Positions 7,723 to 18,300 of a stretch of DNA of 64,000 nt are shown here, in pieces. The stretch covers positions 62,001 to 126,000 of the forward strand of contig NZ_JBGIYY010000009.1 in assembly GCF_041380235.1 (NCBI RefSeq). Reading direction: 5' to 3'. The position numbers and the translations under genes were made by a program. The notes beneath the pieces were generated by a model that was not told the DNA's origin, did not search any database, and saw only the letters and a list, made by a program, of their open reading frames with translations. This DNA comes from Glaciecola sp041380235. Lineage in GTDB: Bacteria > Pseudomonadota > Gammaproteobacteria > Enterobacterales > Alteromonadaceae. Every line of letters starts with the position of its first letter. Position 1 is the first letter of the stretch.

Positions 7723-9099
7723 ATGCTAAAAAACCGTATTGATGGAGAAGTACAGCCAGGATTTAAATGGGGCCCGTTTACTATGCGTATCCCATTTGTG
7801 CATTTACGTTTTTCGTTGCCCGATATGTTACAAGGGTTTGCGGTTGCAGGAGCCACTGGCTTGGCCCTTGTTCCCTATTTTATGGCGCTACTAGGGCTCA
7901 GCTTCGAAGAAGCCGTAGTCATGGCGATGTTCCATACCCTATTAATTTCTTTCTCATGGATGCTATTTGGTGACCCGTATGCGCCCGGTTGGTTAACCCC
8001 GGCAATACCATTTGTGGTAGCATTTATTACTGCACCCGCTTATTTAGGTGATCATGCCTCGCAGTTTCAAGCGATGACCGCACTTTCCCTCAATTTTTCT
8101 GCAATATTAATATTTCTTGGCATCACTGGTTTGGGGGCAAAATTAATTCAAATTGTACCCAATGTGCTTAAGGGCGGCATTATCCTTGGCGCCGCCATCG
8201 CTGCATTTATGCGTGTTACGAAAGATGGTGACGCAGCGAACGTATTTCAGTCTGCACCTATCGCCGGGACCCTAGGGGTAGTGGTGTGCTTGTTGTTTGC
8301 GTTTTCAAAACCCTTACAATTGGTGGCGATGCGCAATCAAGTGTTGGCCAAAATACTGGGATTTGGTTTATTACCAGGCTTTGTGATTGCAGGTACGGTG
8401 GGTTACTTTACCGGAGAATTCGACTATAACATTCGCTGGGAACTTTTGGACGTGGCTAACGCAAGTGCGTCTTTGTGGGCAAAAGCGAGTCCGTTTATGA
8501 TCGGTTGGCCGCCAATTGAAACCTTTATTGCATCGTTCCCTTTAGCGCTAATCACCTATATTTTGTTCTTTGGCGATGTTGTCACAGGCAATGAAATGAT
8601 AGAGCAAGCGCAAAAAGAGCGTACAGATGAAAAGCTTGAAATCAATAGTAGCCGTGCGCACATGGCTACGGGTATTCGCAACGCACTTATGGGCATTATT
8701 GCGCCATTTTTTAGTACTCAAGGCGTGTTATGGACTGGCATTCAGGTGATCCTACTAAAACGATGGACACAGGGGCGAGATAAACTGGATTCTATTTTTG
8801 ACAGTATCGGTAGTTTCTATCTGTTTGGTTTACCGTTTTTATTCATTTTACTGCCTCTGGTTACCTTACTAGAGCCCTTATTACCGGTTGCGCTAGCAGT
8901 TACCTTAATATTAACCGCCTTTGCGTGTGCGACCCTTGCATTGTCTTTGGTGCAAGATGCAACGGAGCGCGGTGCGATGGTAATAACCGCCATGGCATTT
9001 AGCTTGTTTGAACCATGGTTAGGTTTGGCGGTAGGTATCATTACCATTGCGGGTTTGTGTGGATTTAAAGTGTTTATGCCAAACAAGAAAGACGACTGA
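7723..9099 (+). CDS. Multi-spanning inner-membrane permease, substrate unknown
   Basis: About 458 residues with roughly a dozen hydrophobic segments, so an inner-membrane transporter. The glycine/proline-rich helix breaks (GWLTPAIPFVVAF near residue 90, PNVLKGGIILGAAIAAFM near 150) resemble the nucleobase/anion permease folds of the APC superfamily, but I cannot assign the family firmly and see no STAS domain. A charged cytoplasmic loop lies near residues 295-315. The start at 7723 is preferred over 7696 because AAGAGAAG lies just upstream of it. A terminator hairpin follows at 9198. Its position beside the moa genes suggests molybdate or sulfate uptake only weakly. Confidence 0.7.
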   Translation: MLKNRIDGEVQPGFKWGPFTMRIPFVHLRFSLPDMLQGFAVAGATGLALVPYFMALLGLSFEEAVVMAMFHTLLISFSWMLFGDPYAPGWLTPAIPFVVAFITAPAYLGDHASQFQAMTALSLNFSAILIFLGITGLGAKLIQIVPNVLKGGIILGAAIAAFMRVTKDGDAANVFQSAPIAGTLGVVVCLLFAFSKPLQLVAMRNQVLAKILGFGLLPGFVIAGTVGYFTGEFDYNIRWELLDVANASASLWAKASPFMIGWPPIETFIASFPLALITYILFFGDVVTGNEMIEQAQKERTDEKLEINSSRAHMATGIRNALMGIIAPFFSTQGVLWTGIQVILLKRWTQGRDKLDSIFDSIGSFYLFGLPFLFILLPLVTLLEPLLPVALAVTLILTAFACATLALSLVQDATERGAMVITAMAFSLFEPWLGLAVGIITIAGLCGFKVFMPNKKDD

Positions 9100-9197
9100 T
9101 TTATGCAGCTTTAATTAAGTATAAAAATAAGCACACAAATCGCGATTAAAGAGCATTTTTACTTACTTACTCTCTTTTTACAAAGAGTCGCGAGCTC

Positions 9198-9227
9198 AAA
9201 AGCCAGCTAATGTTAGCTGGCTTTTTT
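9198..9227 (+). terminator. Rho-independent terminator after the permease gene
   Basis: A strong stem AAGCCAGCTAA/TTAGCTGGCTT with a short loop is followed by a T-run, 100 bases past the permease stop. The A-run on the other side could allow function from either strand. The rest of the 288-base gap up to the next gene shows nothing else recognisable. Confidence 0.8.
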
Positions 9228-9387
9228 ATTGCTAATAAAGCAGTTAACGCCCTGCGCTCTATTCATCACAATCTAAACTCGTCCCATGCAGTCTTTTTAA
9301 CAGTAAACGGCTTTAGTTAAATCAAGCTCACGTGCGGCCTCTGACAGCCGATATCAAAGATACGATGGCATCAGCAATAACGGTAAT

Positions 9388-10038
9388 ATGAATAAATTAT
9401 TTTGGGTGATTACGGGAGTGTTGCTTTGCAGCAAGCTAATGGCGTCTGAACTAAGTGTTCAGGTATTGGACAATAAGCATCAGCCATTATCGAATATTGT
9501 TGTAGAGTTGGTCCCCTCTGAAAAGAGTGACTCTGACTTAAGTTTACCTGTATCTGCAAACATGAAGCAGTTAGACCAAAAGTTTGTTCCTCATATTTTA
9601 GCGATCAGTAAAGGAACACAAGTGCACTTTCCGGATTCTGACTCCGTACGTCATCACGTGTATTCGTTTTCAGAGGCGAAAACCTTCGAGATAGCAATTT
9701 ATAAGGAAGAAGTAAAGCGGCGCATCGAATTTGAGCAAGCAGGAGTAGTAGAGCTTGGCTGTAATATTCATGACTGGATGCTTGGTTATATCTATGTTGC
9801 AGAATCGCCACTTTTTCAACAAACAGCACCTGGTGGTTTATCGCGTTTCTCTGAATTACCAAACGGCAGATACACCATAAAAGTCTGGCATCCAAGAATC
9901 GCATTGGGTGATATTCAGACACTACATGAGATTGACATTGAATCTCACACACAGAATGTTGTGATTAGGCTCAAAGAAGATCTCCGCCCAAGTCTCGACG
10001 ACTTCGATAGCGTGCATGCTTTTAGCGAGTATGATTGA
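9388..10038 (+). CDS. Periplasmic cupredoxin-like protein (first copy)
   Basis: A 216-residue exported protein often labelled 'methylamine utilization protein' in related genomes, with no methylamine pathway nearby. It has a signal peptide (cleavage near LMASE, residue 20). A cupredoxin-like region follows, in which FPDSDSVRHHVYSFSE near residue 76-91 provides a histidine and GVVELGCNIHDWMLG near 117-131 provides Cys, His and Met, the usual type 1 copper ligand order. The C-terminal third resembles a small beta-sandwich (GRYTIKVWHPR). It overlaps the start region of the next gene, an outer-membrane protein. It is a paralogue of the protein at 36928, sharing the ligand motifs nearly exactly. 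Electron transfer or copper sensing is inferred. Confidence 0.8.
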   Translation: MNKLFWVITGVLLCSKLMASELSVQVLDNKHQPLSNIVVELVPSEKSDSDLSLPVSANMKQLDQKFVPHILAISKGTQVHFPDSDSVRHHVYSFSEAKTFEIAIYKEEVKRRIEFEQAGVVELGCNIHDWMLGYIYVAESPLFQQTAPGGLSRFSELPNGRYTIKVWHPRIALGDIQTLHEIDIESHTQNVVIRLKEDLRPSLDDFDSVHAFSEYD

Positions 10039-10043
10039 TTTTT

Positions 10044-11249
10044 ATGCGTGCAATGTTATTTTGCTTCTGCTGTTTAAGCATGTTCAATGCGCAAGGACAA
10101 AACATAACTGGCCGTTTTGAAGCCGCCTTAGTGCTTGCTGATTCTATTGAGTCATGGCAAAGCAAAGGCAGCGGCCTTATCCGCGGTGAAGAAAATGCAC
10201 TTGAATGGCAACAGGGCTTTATCGCTGGCCGTTTTGATCTCAATCGAAACTGGCAGGCAAAAGCGGTTATAAATGCATATGCTGATGGTGAAAAACACCT
10301 AGGTTTTACGCAGGCGTATTTACAGTATAAACCCTTGAGCCCGAAGCAAATAAAATTCAAGTCGAAAATAGGCATGTTTTATCCGGCGATGTCGATTGAA
10401 AACACCAGTGAAGGCTGGCTGTCTCCTTATACCTATACGCAGTCGGCCATCAACAGTTGGATTGGCGAGGAATTACGGACCATTGGCGGGGAAGCAGCGT
10501 GGTCGTCAAATGGCAGAAGACAAGGCAGCCCTTGGTCTTGGGAATTGAATCTTGGCATATTCAAAGGCAATGATCCTCTTGGAACCCTAATCGCTTGGCG
10601 AGGCTTTGCAATGCATGACCGCCAATCGCTTCATCATGATAAGGTGCAGTTTGCGCCTGTTGATTCAATTATCAACATCAACGATATTGGCAGCCCAACC
10701 TGGTTAAAGCCCTTTGTTGAAATAGATGGCGATTGGGGAGCTTATATTGGCTTTCATTTGAGTTACTTGCGTGAAACAAATATGCGTTATTACTACTATG
10801 ATAATCGAGCCGATCCAAATGCAATAAATGCAGAGCGACTGTATGGCTGGCACACTAAGTTTCATAGTTTTGCCTTGCAGCATCAATTGGATGCAAACTG
10901 GCGTTTCATGGCACAGTTTCTAAGCGGCAGTACCTTGATGGGTAATCGAAGCGTGTTTACTGATTTTGTATCAGCTTATTTAGCCGCTAGCTATGCTACA
11001 GGAAAACATAGAGCCACAGTGCGCATTGATTATCATGCTGTTAATGAAGAAGATACTAAACCCGAAGACCAAAACGACAGCAGCGGAAAGGGCATGACTG
11101 TGGCATGGCGATATCAGTACACTGCAGTCGTTGAGCTTGGAGCGGAGGTGCATCAACATAGAAATGACGTGGCAAACAGAGCGCAACTAGGCCTTAACCA
11201 ACGCCAGATTCAGTCTCAATTGCGCTTGGTATTAGCTTATACCTTTTAA
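10044..11249 (+). CDS. Predicted outer-membrane beta-barrel protein
   Basis: About 401 residues with a signal peptide and alternating aromatic/polar strands throughout, ending in YTF, the C-terminal phenylalanine used for outer-membrane barrel insertion. I do not recognise a specific family; it looks like a porin-like barrel with no plug domain. An upstream TTG at 10035 is in frame, but the ATG at 10044 gives a better signal peptide. It is translationally coupled to the upstream cupredoxin-like gene, so the two probably work together at the envelope. The second cupredoxin copy at 36928 is likewise in an operon with an outer-membrane protein, of a different family (DUF3034). Confidence 0.7.
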   Translation: MRAMLFCFCCLSMFNAQGQNITGRFEAALVLADSIESWQSKGSGLIRGEENALEWQQGFIAGRFDLNRNWQAKAVINAYADGEKHLGFTQAYLQYKPLSPKQIKFKSKIGMFYPAMSIENTSEGWLSPYTYTQSAINSWIGEELRTIGGEAAWSSNGRRQGSPWSWELNLGIFKGNDPLGTLIAWRGFAMHDRQSLHHDKVQFAPVDSIININDIGSPTWLKPFVEIDGDWGAYIGFHLSYLRETNMRYYYYDNRADPNAINAERLYGWHTKFHSFALQHQLDANWRFMAQFLSGSTLMGNRSVFTDFVSAYLAASYATGKHRATVRIDYHAVNEEDTKPEDQNDSSGKGMTVAWRYQYTAVVELGAEVHQHRNDVANRAQLGLNQRQIQSQLRLVLAYTF

Positions 11250-11301
11250 AGATCAACAGACCCCAATGTTAACTAAAGAAGTCACCTTATCTTCAAAATA
11301 C

Positions 11302-12114
11302 TCAATATTTACGACGCTTAAGTCCAGTTTGGGCTAATATTTTCGCAGAGATTTCTTCAACAGAAAACTTTGTGCTGTTTAAAAATGGAATTTTTTCTTT
11401 GCGATACAGGTTTTCAACTTCCCTTAGTTCCATTCTGCACTGTTGCATTGAGGCGTAGCGGCTGTTTGCGCGACGCTCTGAACGAATAGCATGCAGTCTG
11501 TCGGCGCTGATAGTTAGCCCAAACAGCTTTTGTTTAAATCTTCTTAGAATAGGCGGCAGTTTTAAAATATCCCCCATGTCTTCTTCCGTGAAGGGATAGT
11601 TAGCCGCTTTGATGCCGTATTGCAGCGCAAGATACAAGCTTGTGGGAGTTTTTCCTGAGCGAGATACACCCACCAAAATAATGTCCGCCTCTTCGTAATC
11701 CTTTAGATTAGAGCCGTCATCGTTTGCCAATGCGTAGTTAACCGCTTCGATGCGAATGTCGTAGGTTTTTTCATGCATGCTGTGGGTGCGATGTTTGACG
11801 GGTTTTGAAGGGACCCCGATCACTTTTTCAAGCGGTGCCACAAACTGGTCCAAGAAATTATAATTGATGCCGACTGACTCTCCCATAATCTTGCCAACTT
11901 CGACATTTACCATCGTATAAAATACTAAAGGACGTTCGCCAGTCATTTTAAATGAGAGTGCAATTTGATCGAGGACATCTTTTGCATGTTGTTCGGTTTC
12001 AACAAAAGGTACTGTGATGTGATCAAACTCTATGGGGAACAAAGATAGTAGAGCATGTCCAAAAACCTCTGCTGTTATTGCTGTACCGTCAGATACGTAG
12101 AATGCTGCGCGCAC
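11302..12114 (-). CDS. ppsR: PEP synthase regulatory kinase/pyrophosphorylase PpsR
   Basis: A 270-residue bifunctional DUF299 protein that inactivates PEP synthase by ADP-dependent threonine phosphorylation and reactivates it by phosphate-dependent dephosphorylation. The P-loop GVSRSGKTPTSLYLA near residue 150 is the family signature. The N-terminus (MRAAFYVSDGTAITAEVFGHALLS) and the HRTHSMHEKTYDIRIEAVNYAL region are also typical. It is divergent from its target gene ppsA, the standard arrangement in gammaproteobacteria, with a shared 177-base regulatory region. Confidence 0.96.
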   Translation of the reverse strand: MRAAFYVSDGTAITAEVFGHALLSLFPIEFDHITVPFVETEQHAKDVLDQIALSFKMTGERPLVFYTMVNVEVGKIMGESVGINYNFLDQFVAPLEKVIGVPSKPVKHRTHSMHEKTYDIRIEAVNYALANDDGSNLKDYEEADIILVGVSRSGKTPTSLYLALQYGIKAANYPFTEEDMGDILKLPPILRRFKQKLFGLTISADRLHAIRSERRANSRYASMQQCRMELREVENLYRKEKIPFLNSTKFSVEEISAKILAQTGLKRRKY

Positions 12115-12291
12115 AACATCTCCTTAACATTGTTGTAATTTTATTACGAAAAAAATTAAATTTTACTTTGCTATAAAACCCAATTTAAAATCAACGGGTG
12201 TTTAAAGCTAGCACGTTTCATTCGTTTGTAATAGAAGATGAAACTATTCAATTTTCTATTGGTAATTTTTAAGTCGTTGGAGGCCACTATA

Positions 12292-14667
12292 GTGCAGGAA
12301 TACGTTCTTTGGTATCAAGAGTTGGGTATGGATGATGTGAGTCGCGTTGGCGGTAAAAACGCATCCTTAGGTGAAATGATATCAAACTTATCAAATGCAG
12401 GGGTGCAGGTCCCTGGTGGATTCGCAACGACAGCATATGCTTTCAATGAATTTTTAGTGCAAAGCGGTGTAGAAGCAAAAATACATGAAATACTCGATGC
12501 ACTTGACGTCGAAGATGTAAATGCCTTAGCTAAAGCCGGCGAACAAATTCGTCAATGGATTTTAGATACGCCATTTCAATCCGAATTAGAAGACGAAATA
12601 AAAACTGCTTTTGAAAAGCTTTGCGTCGACGCAGGTGACGAAGCTTCTTTTGCCGTGCGCTCGTCTGCTACCGCTGAAGATATGCCAGACGCTTCTTTTG
12701 CCGGTCAGCAAGAGACGTTCCTAAATGTAAAGGGCTATGAGTCGGTATTGGTCGCAATTAAGCATGTTTTTGCGTCTTTATTCAACGACCGTGCTATTTC
12801 TTATCGCGTACACCAAGGTTATGACCATAAAGGCGTTGCACTGTCAGCAGGTATTCAGCGTATGGTCCGAAGCGATATGTCTTCATCGGGCGTTATGTTT
12901 ACAATTGATACTGAGTCAGGCTTTGAAGATGTAGTATTTATTACCAGCTCATACGGACTTGGTGAGATGGTAGTGCAGGGCGCTGTTAACCCTGATGAAT
13001 TTTATGTTCATAAACCGACGCTAGCAGCCAATCTACCCGCGGTATTGCGTCGCAACATTGGTAGTAAGATGACCAAGATGATTTATTCATCTGATTTAGA
13101 GCACGGTAAGCAAGTTGAAATTGTCGACATAGACCCGAAAGATTCTAAGCGCTTCTCGTTAAACGATGATGAAGTTATGGAATTGGCTAAGCAAGCCATG
13201 ATTATTGAAAAACACTATGCACGCGCCATGGATATTGAATGGGCGAAAGATGGCCTAGACGGCAAACTGTATATTGTGCAAGCCCGTCCTGAAACCGTGC
13301 GTAGCCGCGAAGACATGCAGGTCATTGAGCGCTTCCAGTTAAAAGACAGTGCTCAGTTAATTTGTGAAGGGCGTGCAATTGGACACAAAATCGGCGCGGG
13401 TAAAGCCAAGGTGCTCGGCTCTATTGCAGAAATGGACCGCATTGAGCAAGGCGATGTGTTAGTTACCGACATGACCGACCCAGACTGGGAGCCGATCATG
13501 AAAAAAGCGTCTGCGATTGTGACCAATCGTGGCGGCAGAACGTGTCACGCAGCCATCATTGCGCGTGAAATGGGCATACCCGCAGTGGTTGGCTGTGGAA
13601 ACGCGACTGATTCTATTGCCACTGGCGACGAGGTTACCGTTTCGTGTGCTGAAGGTGATACCGGTTATATTTACAACAAGGTACTTGATTTTGACGTAAC
13701 GACCTCACGCATTGATTCAATGCCTGATCTTCCCTTAAAAATAATGATGAATGTGGGAAATCCAGATCGCGCGTTTGATTTTGCGCGTTTGCCTCACGAA
13801 GGCGTAGGTTTAGCCCGTTTAGAATTTATCATCAATCGAATGATAGGCGTTCATCCTAAAGCACTGTTGAATTTTGATGAGCAACCAGATGAATTGAAAG
13901 ATGAGATCACCGATATGATTTCAGGCTATGCATCGCCGGTTGAGTTTTACATCGAGAAGTTGGTAGAGGGAATCGCGAGCATTGGCGCTGCGTTTTCACC
14001 GAAAAAAGTTATTGTGCGCATGTCAGACTTTAAGTCCAACGAATACTACAATCTGGTTGGCGGTTATCAATATGAGCCTCACGAAGAAAACCCTATGTTA
14101 GGTTTTCGAGGTGCCAGTCGTTACATTTCTGAAGACTTCAGAGCATGTTTTGCGCTGGAATGTGAGGCAATAAAACGCGTTCGTAATAAAATGGGCTTAA
14201 CTAATGTTGAGATTATGATCCCCTTTATTCGTACTGTAGAAGAAGGTCAGCAAGTTATTGAGTTGCTTCGTGAAGAAGGCTTAGTGCAGGGCGAAAATGG
14301 CTTACGCGTTATTATGATGTGTGAGCTTCCGTCGAATGCCTTGTTGGCTGATCAGTTTTTAGACATTTTTGACGGATTCTCAATCGGTTCGAACGATTTA
14401 ACTCAGTTAACCTTGGGCCTCGATAGAGATTCTGGACTGATCGCTCATTTGTTTGACGAGCGCAATGAAGCGGTGAAAGCATTATTGTCTATGGCGATAA
14501 AAGCAGCTAAAGCTAGAGGTAAGTACGTTGGTATTTGTGGTCAAGGCCCATCAGATCATGAAGATTTTGCGGCGTGGTTAGTGGATCAGGGTATCGACAG
14601 CGTATCACTTAATCCAGATACGGTAGTGGAAACTTGGTTGTACTTAGCAAAACAGCATAAAGCCTGA
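12292..14667 (+). CDS. ppsA: Phosphoenolpyruvate synthase
   Basis: A 791-residue PEP synthase converting pyruvate, ATP and water to PEP, AMP and phosphate for gluconeogenesis. The N-terminal ATP-grasp domain starts with VSRVGGKNASLGEM. The swivelling phosphohistidine domain carries GGRTCHAAIIARE with the catalytic His at about residue 419. The C-terminal TIM barrel has GLARLEFI, FRGASRYI and the late GICGQGPSD motif. The GTG at 12292 is chosen because TTGGAGG lies eight bases upstream and the resulting length equals the E. coli enzyme; an ATG at 12238 would add 18 hydrophobic residues not seen in the family. The threonine next to the catalytic His is the expected PpsR target. A terminator follows at 14714. 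Confidence 0.97.
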   Translation: MQEYVLWYQELGMDDVSRVGGKNASLGEMISNLSNAGVQVPGGFATTAYAFNEFLVQSGVEAKIHEILDALDVEDVNALAKAGEQIRQWILDTPFQSELEDEIKTAFEKLCVDAGDEASFAVRSSATAEDMPDASFAGQQETFLNVKGYESVLVAIKHVFASLFNDRAISYRVHQGYDHKGVALSAGIQRMVRSDMSSSGVMFTIDTESGFEDVVFITSSYGLGEMVVQGAVNPDEFYVHKPTLAANLPAVLRRNIGSKMTKMIYSSDLEHGKQVEIVDIDPKDSKRFSLNDDEVMELAKQAMIIEKHYARAMDIEWAKDGLDGKLYIVQARPETVRSREDMQVIERFQLKDSAQLICEGRAIGHKIGAGKAKVLGSIAEMDRIEQGDVLVTDMTDPDWEPIMKKASAIVTNRGGRTCHAAIIAREMGIPAVVGCGNATDSIATGDEVTVSCAEGDTGYIYNKVLDFDVTTSRIDSMPDLPLKIMMNVGNPDRAFDFARLPHEGVGLARLEFIINRMIGVHPKALLNFDEQPDELKDEITDMISGYASPVEFYIEKLVEGIASIGAAFSPKKVIVRMSDFKSNEYYNLVGGYQYEPHEENPMLGFRGASRYISEDFRACFALECEAIKRVRNKMGLTNVEIMIPFIRTVEEGQQVIELLREEGLVQGENGLRVIMMCELPSNALLADQFLDIFDGFSIGSNDLTQLTLGLDRDSGLIAHLFDERNEAVKALLSMAIKAAKARGKYVGICGQGPSDHEDFAAWLVDQGIDSVSLNPDTVVETWLYLAKQHKA

Positions 14668-14713
14668 TTGTGTATGGCCTGTATAGGTGATATTGTAAGT
14701 CAAAGCTAACAAA

Positions 14714-14737
14714 AAAGGCGTCTATTTAGACGCCTTT
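14714..14737. terminator. Terminator between ppsA and a small convergent gene
   Basis: A stem of AAAGGCGTCTA/TAGACGCCTTT with a very short loop is flanked by an A-run and a T-rich tract, so it can serve both ppsA and the convergent small gene at 14771-14914. Confidence 0.8.
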
Positions 14738-14770
14738 CTTATGCTTTCAAGATGCTTAAATTTATACTAA

Positions 14771-14914
14771 TTACGCGTCGCGCATTTCCTTTTCAAGCGT
14801 TTTCCGTTTTTTCACTTTGCAGTCTAAAGAACGTTCAACCGTCTTGCGGCCTAGGTATGCAGCCGGAGCATAAGGATGTTTAGGTTTAAATATTTTCTTT
14901 AAAAAATTACTCAT
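14771..14914 (-). CDS. Small basic protein, 47 residues, unknown function
   Basis: A short open frame with a strong ribosome site (GGAGG six bases before the ATG), so likely translated. The product is 47 residues and rich in lysine and arginine. A hydrophobic/basic start (MSNFLKKIFKPKHPYAP) and an AAYLGRKTVERSLD core are followed by a charged tail KVKKRKTLEKEMRDA. There is no membrane segment. It converges on ppsA and shares its terminator. I do not recognise the family; the basic charge would suit nucleic-acid or ribosome binding, but that is a guess. Confidence 0.65.
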   Translation of the reverse strand: MSNFLKKIFKPKHPYAPAAYLGRKTVERSLDCKVKKRKTLEKEMRDA

Positions 14915-15308
14915 TGGTCCTCCTAATTGGCTGAGAGTATAGCAAATGCATAGGTAAATGTAAAAACACTCACTATTCGCATCGGCTGCATATGTAAAAA
15001 CATTAATTTATAAATCAACGTTTTAACTAAAAATTTGAGAGTAACGGCACTAAAAAGAGGCGCTTTTGACTGCGACTATGACTACCTTTTGCTAAATGTT
15101 TAAAACATAAGCATATGCTTATCAAAGTAAACCAAAAGCTTAGCCTATTCAATATTGCTTGATTTACGCCTCTATGATTAACCGTGCGCGGTGAGTGGCA
15201 GGTTTTGTGTGCGAAAAAATTCATAAAAAGCCTTCAATCACCTGAATATGCCTAGAGGCTGAGATATTAAATCAGTATACTAATACGCTTAAATCACAGG
15301 AGCGTGCA
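14915..15308. other. Intergenic region before the YdiJ-type gene
   Basis: About 390 AT-rich bases between a small leftward gene and the rightward dehydrogenase gene; both promoters must lie here. I see no RNA gene, no repeat and no open frame with a ribosome site. Confidence 0.5.
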
Positions 15309-18300
15309 TTGACCGCATTACCAAGACTGATCCCAGCAGACACTTTACGTCCAGATACCAAAGCATATTTGGTGGCATTGCGCGATAGCGAGTTTACTGG
15401 TGATATCGAAATAAGCCATGCTAGCAGAATGGCAGTTGCAACTGATAACTCAATTTATCAAAGTATTCCTCAGGCAGTTGTCTTTCCTAAAAACGTAAAA
15501 GATTTATCGCTTATCGCTGAAGTTGGTAATGCTTTCAAAGAAGTAAGTTTTAGCGCGCGGGGCGGCGGTACCGGAACGAACGGTCAGTCATTGACCCCTG
15601 GTGTGGTCATTGACACGTCTAAATATATGCGTGAGATCCTCGAGCTTAACTTGGATGAGCAGTGGGTAAAAGTGCAGTGTGGCGTTATCAAAGATGTGCT
15701 AAATGATTATTTAAGGCCTCACGGCTATTTCTTTTCCCCCGATTTATCAACCAGCAACAGAGCCACCATTGGCGGTATGATCAACACCGATGCGTCGGGT
15801 CAAGGCTCTTTGGTTTACGGTAAAACGAGCGACCACGTTTTAGCGCTAACATCTATCACGGCCAGTGGTGAAATACTGCAAACGCAGGCCATCAGCGTAG
15901 AAGCTGCAAAAACAATTGCCGCTGAACAAAGCGATTACGCAAACATCATGCAGCAGGTGCTCGCAACCTGTATAGGCAAACGTCAAGCAATTTTAGACAA
16001 ATTCCCTCGCTTAAATCGCTTTTTAACGGGCTATGATTTAGAGCACGCCTATGATGAAGATAATGATTCAATTGATGTCAGTCGCTTACTCGCAGGCTCC
16101 GAAGGCTCTTTAGCATTTATCGCTGAAGCGAAGTTAAACATTACAAAAATTCCTAAACATACCGCTTTAGTCAACATTAAATATAACAACTTTGAATCTG
16201 CCCTGCGACATGCTCCTTCAATGATTGCAGCAAATGCTACTTCAGTGGAAACCGTTGATAGCCGTATTTTGGACTTGGCGCGAACCGACATTGTATGGCA
16301 TAGCGTATCTGAGCTAATTAAAGACGTACCTAACAAAGCCATGGCTGGACTCAACATGGTTGAATACAACAGCGATGATCAAAGTGATATTACGCAGAAA
16401 ATTCAGGTTTTAAGCGAGCGGCTTGATGCTGAAATTATAAACAATAAGTCGGGCGTTATTGGTTATCAGATAAGCTATGATAGGAGCGATATACAAAAAG
16501 TATATGGCATGCGAAAAAAAGCCGTTGGCTTATTGGGTAAAACGAAAGGTAACAAAAAGCCCATCGCGTTTGCCGAAGATACCGCAGTACCGCCAGAAAA
16601 ACTCGCTGACTTCATTATGGAGTTTCGCGCTTTATTAGATAGTCACGGACTGCAATATGGTATGTTTGGCCATGTTGATGCAGGTGTGCTGCACGTTCGT
16701 CCCGCTCTAGATTTATATGATGTAGAGCAAGAAAAACTCGTAAAAACAATATCCGATCAAGTGGTTGCGTTGGTTGCTAAGTATGGCGGCTTGATGTGGG
16801 GAGAGCATGGCAAAGGGTATCGGAGCGAATATGCGCCAGCTTTTTTCGGTGAAGGCTTGTTCGATGAGATATGCAAAATAAAGGCAGCCTTCGACCCACA
16901 TAACAAAATGAATCCGGGTAAAATATGTGTGCCATATAATTCGGATGCTCAATTGGTAAAAGTAGACGCTGTTAAGCGGGTTACTTTTGACCGCCAAATT
17001 CCAGTGCAGTTTAGAGAATCATTTGCACCGGCAATGAGTTGCAATGGCAATGGACTCTGTTTTAACTATGACACAAGTTCGCCCATGTGTCCCTCTAGTA
17101 AAATCACACGAGACCGCCGTCATAGCCCTAAAGGGCGGGCAGGGCTTATTCGCGAGTGGCTGTTTCAGCTTCAGCGCCACGGCGTTTCCCCGCAGGAGCT
17201 CACGCATAAGACCTTTGCCAAACTTAACTGGTTTGCACGTGCAAAACCGAGTGAGCAGGAAGGTGATTTTTCGCACGAAGTATTTGAGGCGATGAACGGC
17301 TGTTTGGCGTGCAAGTCTTGCACGAACCAGTGCCCAGTAAATGTAGATGTGCCTGATTTTCGATCGAAGTTTTTGTCGATTTATTACACGCGATATGCGA
17401 GGCCTCTAAAAGACTATTTTGTTGCCAATGTTGAGCGCTTAGCACCCTTGCTAGCCCGCATTCCGCGGATCGCTAATGTGTTTTTAAATAACCGCTTGGT
17501 GAGATACGTGCTTAAGCATTGGATCGGTTACGTCGATGCGCCTCTGCTGTCATATCCAGCACTTTCAAAGCGTATTAGTGCCCTAAACAGTGAGTTCGAT
17601 TTTAAGGCCCTGCAGCGCCTCACTCAAGAGCAAAAGCAGAATTATGTTTTGGTGGTCCAAGATCCGTTTACTAGTTTTTATGATGCTGACGCAGTCGATA
17701 AGACGCTACACTTTGTGCAGGCCTTAGGATATACGCCGGTGTTATTGCCATTTGCGCCAAATGGTAAACCGCAGCATGTAAAAGGCTTTTTAGATGAGTT
17801 TGAAAAAACAGCTCGCTCCAGCTCTGGCTTTTTAAATAAGGTAAGCTCCCTTAATATCCCCTTAATTGGTGTGGATGCATCTTTAGTGCTTTGCTATCGT
17901 GATGAATATCGTAAAATATTGGGCGATGAGCGCGGCGACTTTAGCGTGAGCACCTTAACCGAGTGGCTAAAAACATTACCGCCGCATAACTTTGAGAATA
18001 TGCGCGCCAGAAACGATGAACCGTATTATTTGTTTGCGCACTGTACAGAGAAAACCGCTCTGCCAAGCTCTGAAAAAGATTGGCAGAATATATTCTCAGG
18101 CTTAGGCTTGCGCTTAGAAATCGTTCCGGTCGGATGCTGCGGCATGGCCGGCACTTACGGACATGAAACGGAGCATTTAGAGCATTCAATTGGCATTTAC
18201 GACCTTAGCTGGCGAGAAAAAATCAATGCGTATTCCAACTCACATATTTTGGCTACAGGCTACTCATGTCGCAGCCAAGTTAAGCGCTTAGTCGAATTTA

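Noticed and set aside
12238..12291. Upstream ATG start of ppsA
   Set aside because: It adds 18 hydrophobic residues unlike the family, while GTG 12292 has TTGGAGG at good spacing and gives the standard length.
15027..15224. 65-codon minus-strand open frame
   Set aside because: No ribosome site, AT-rich intergenic DNA and no known motif.
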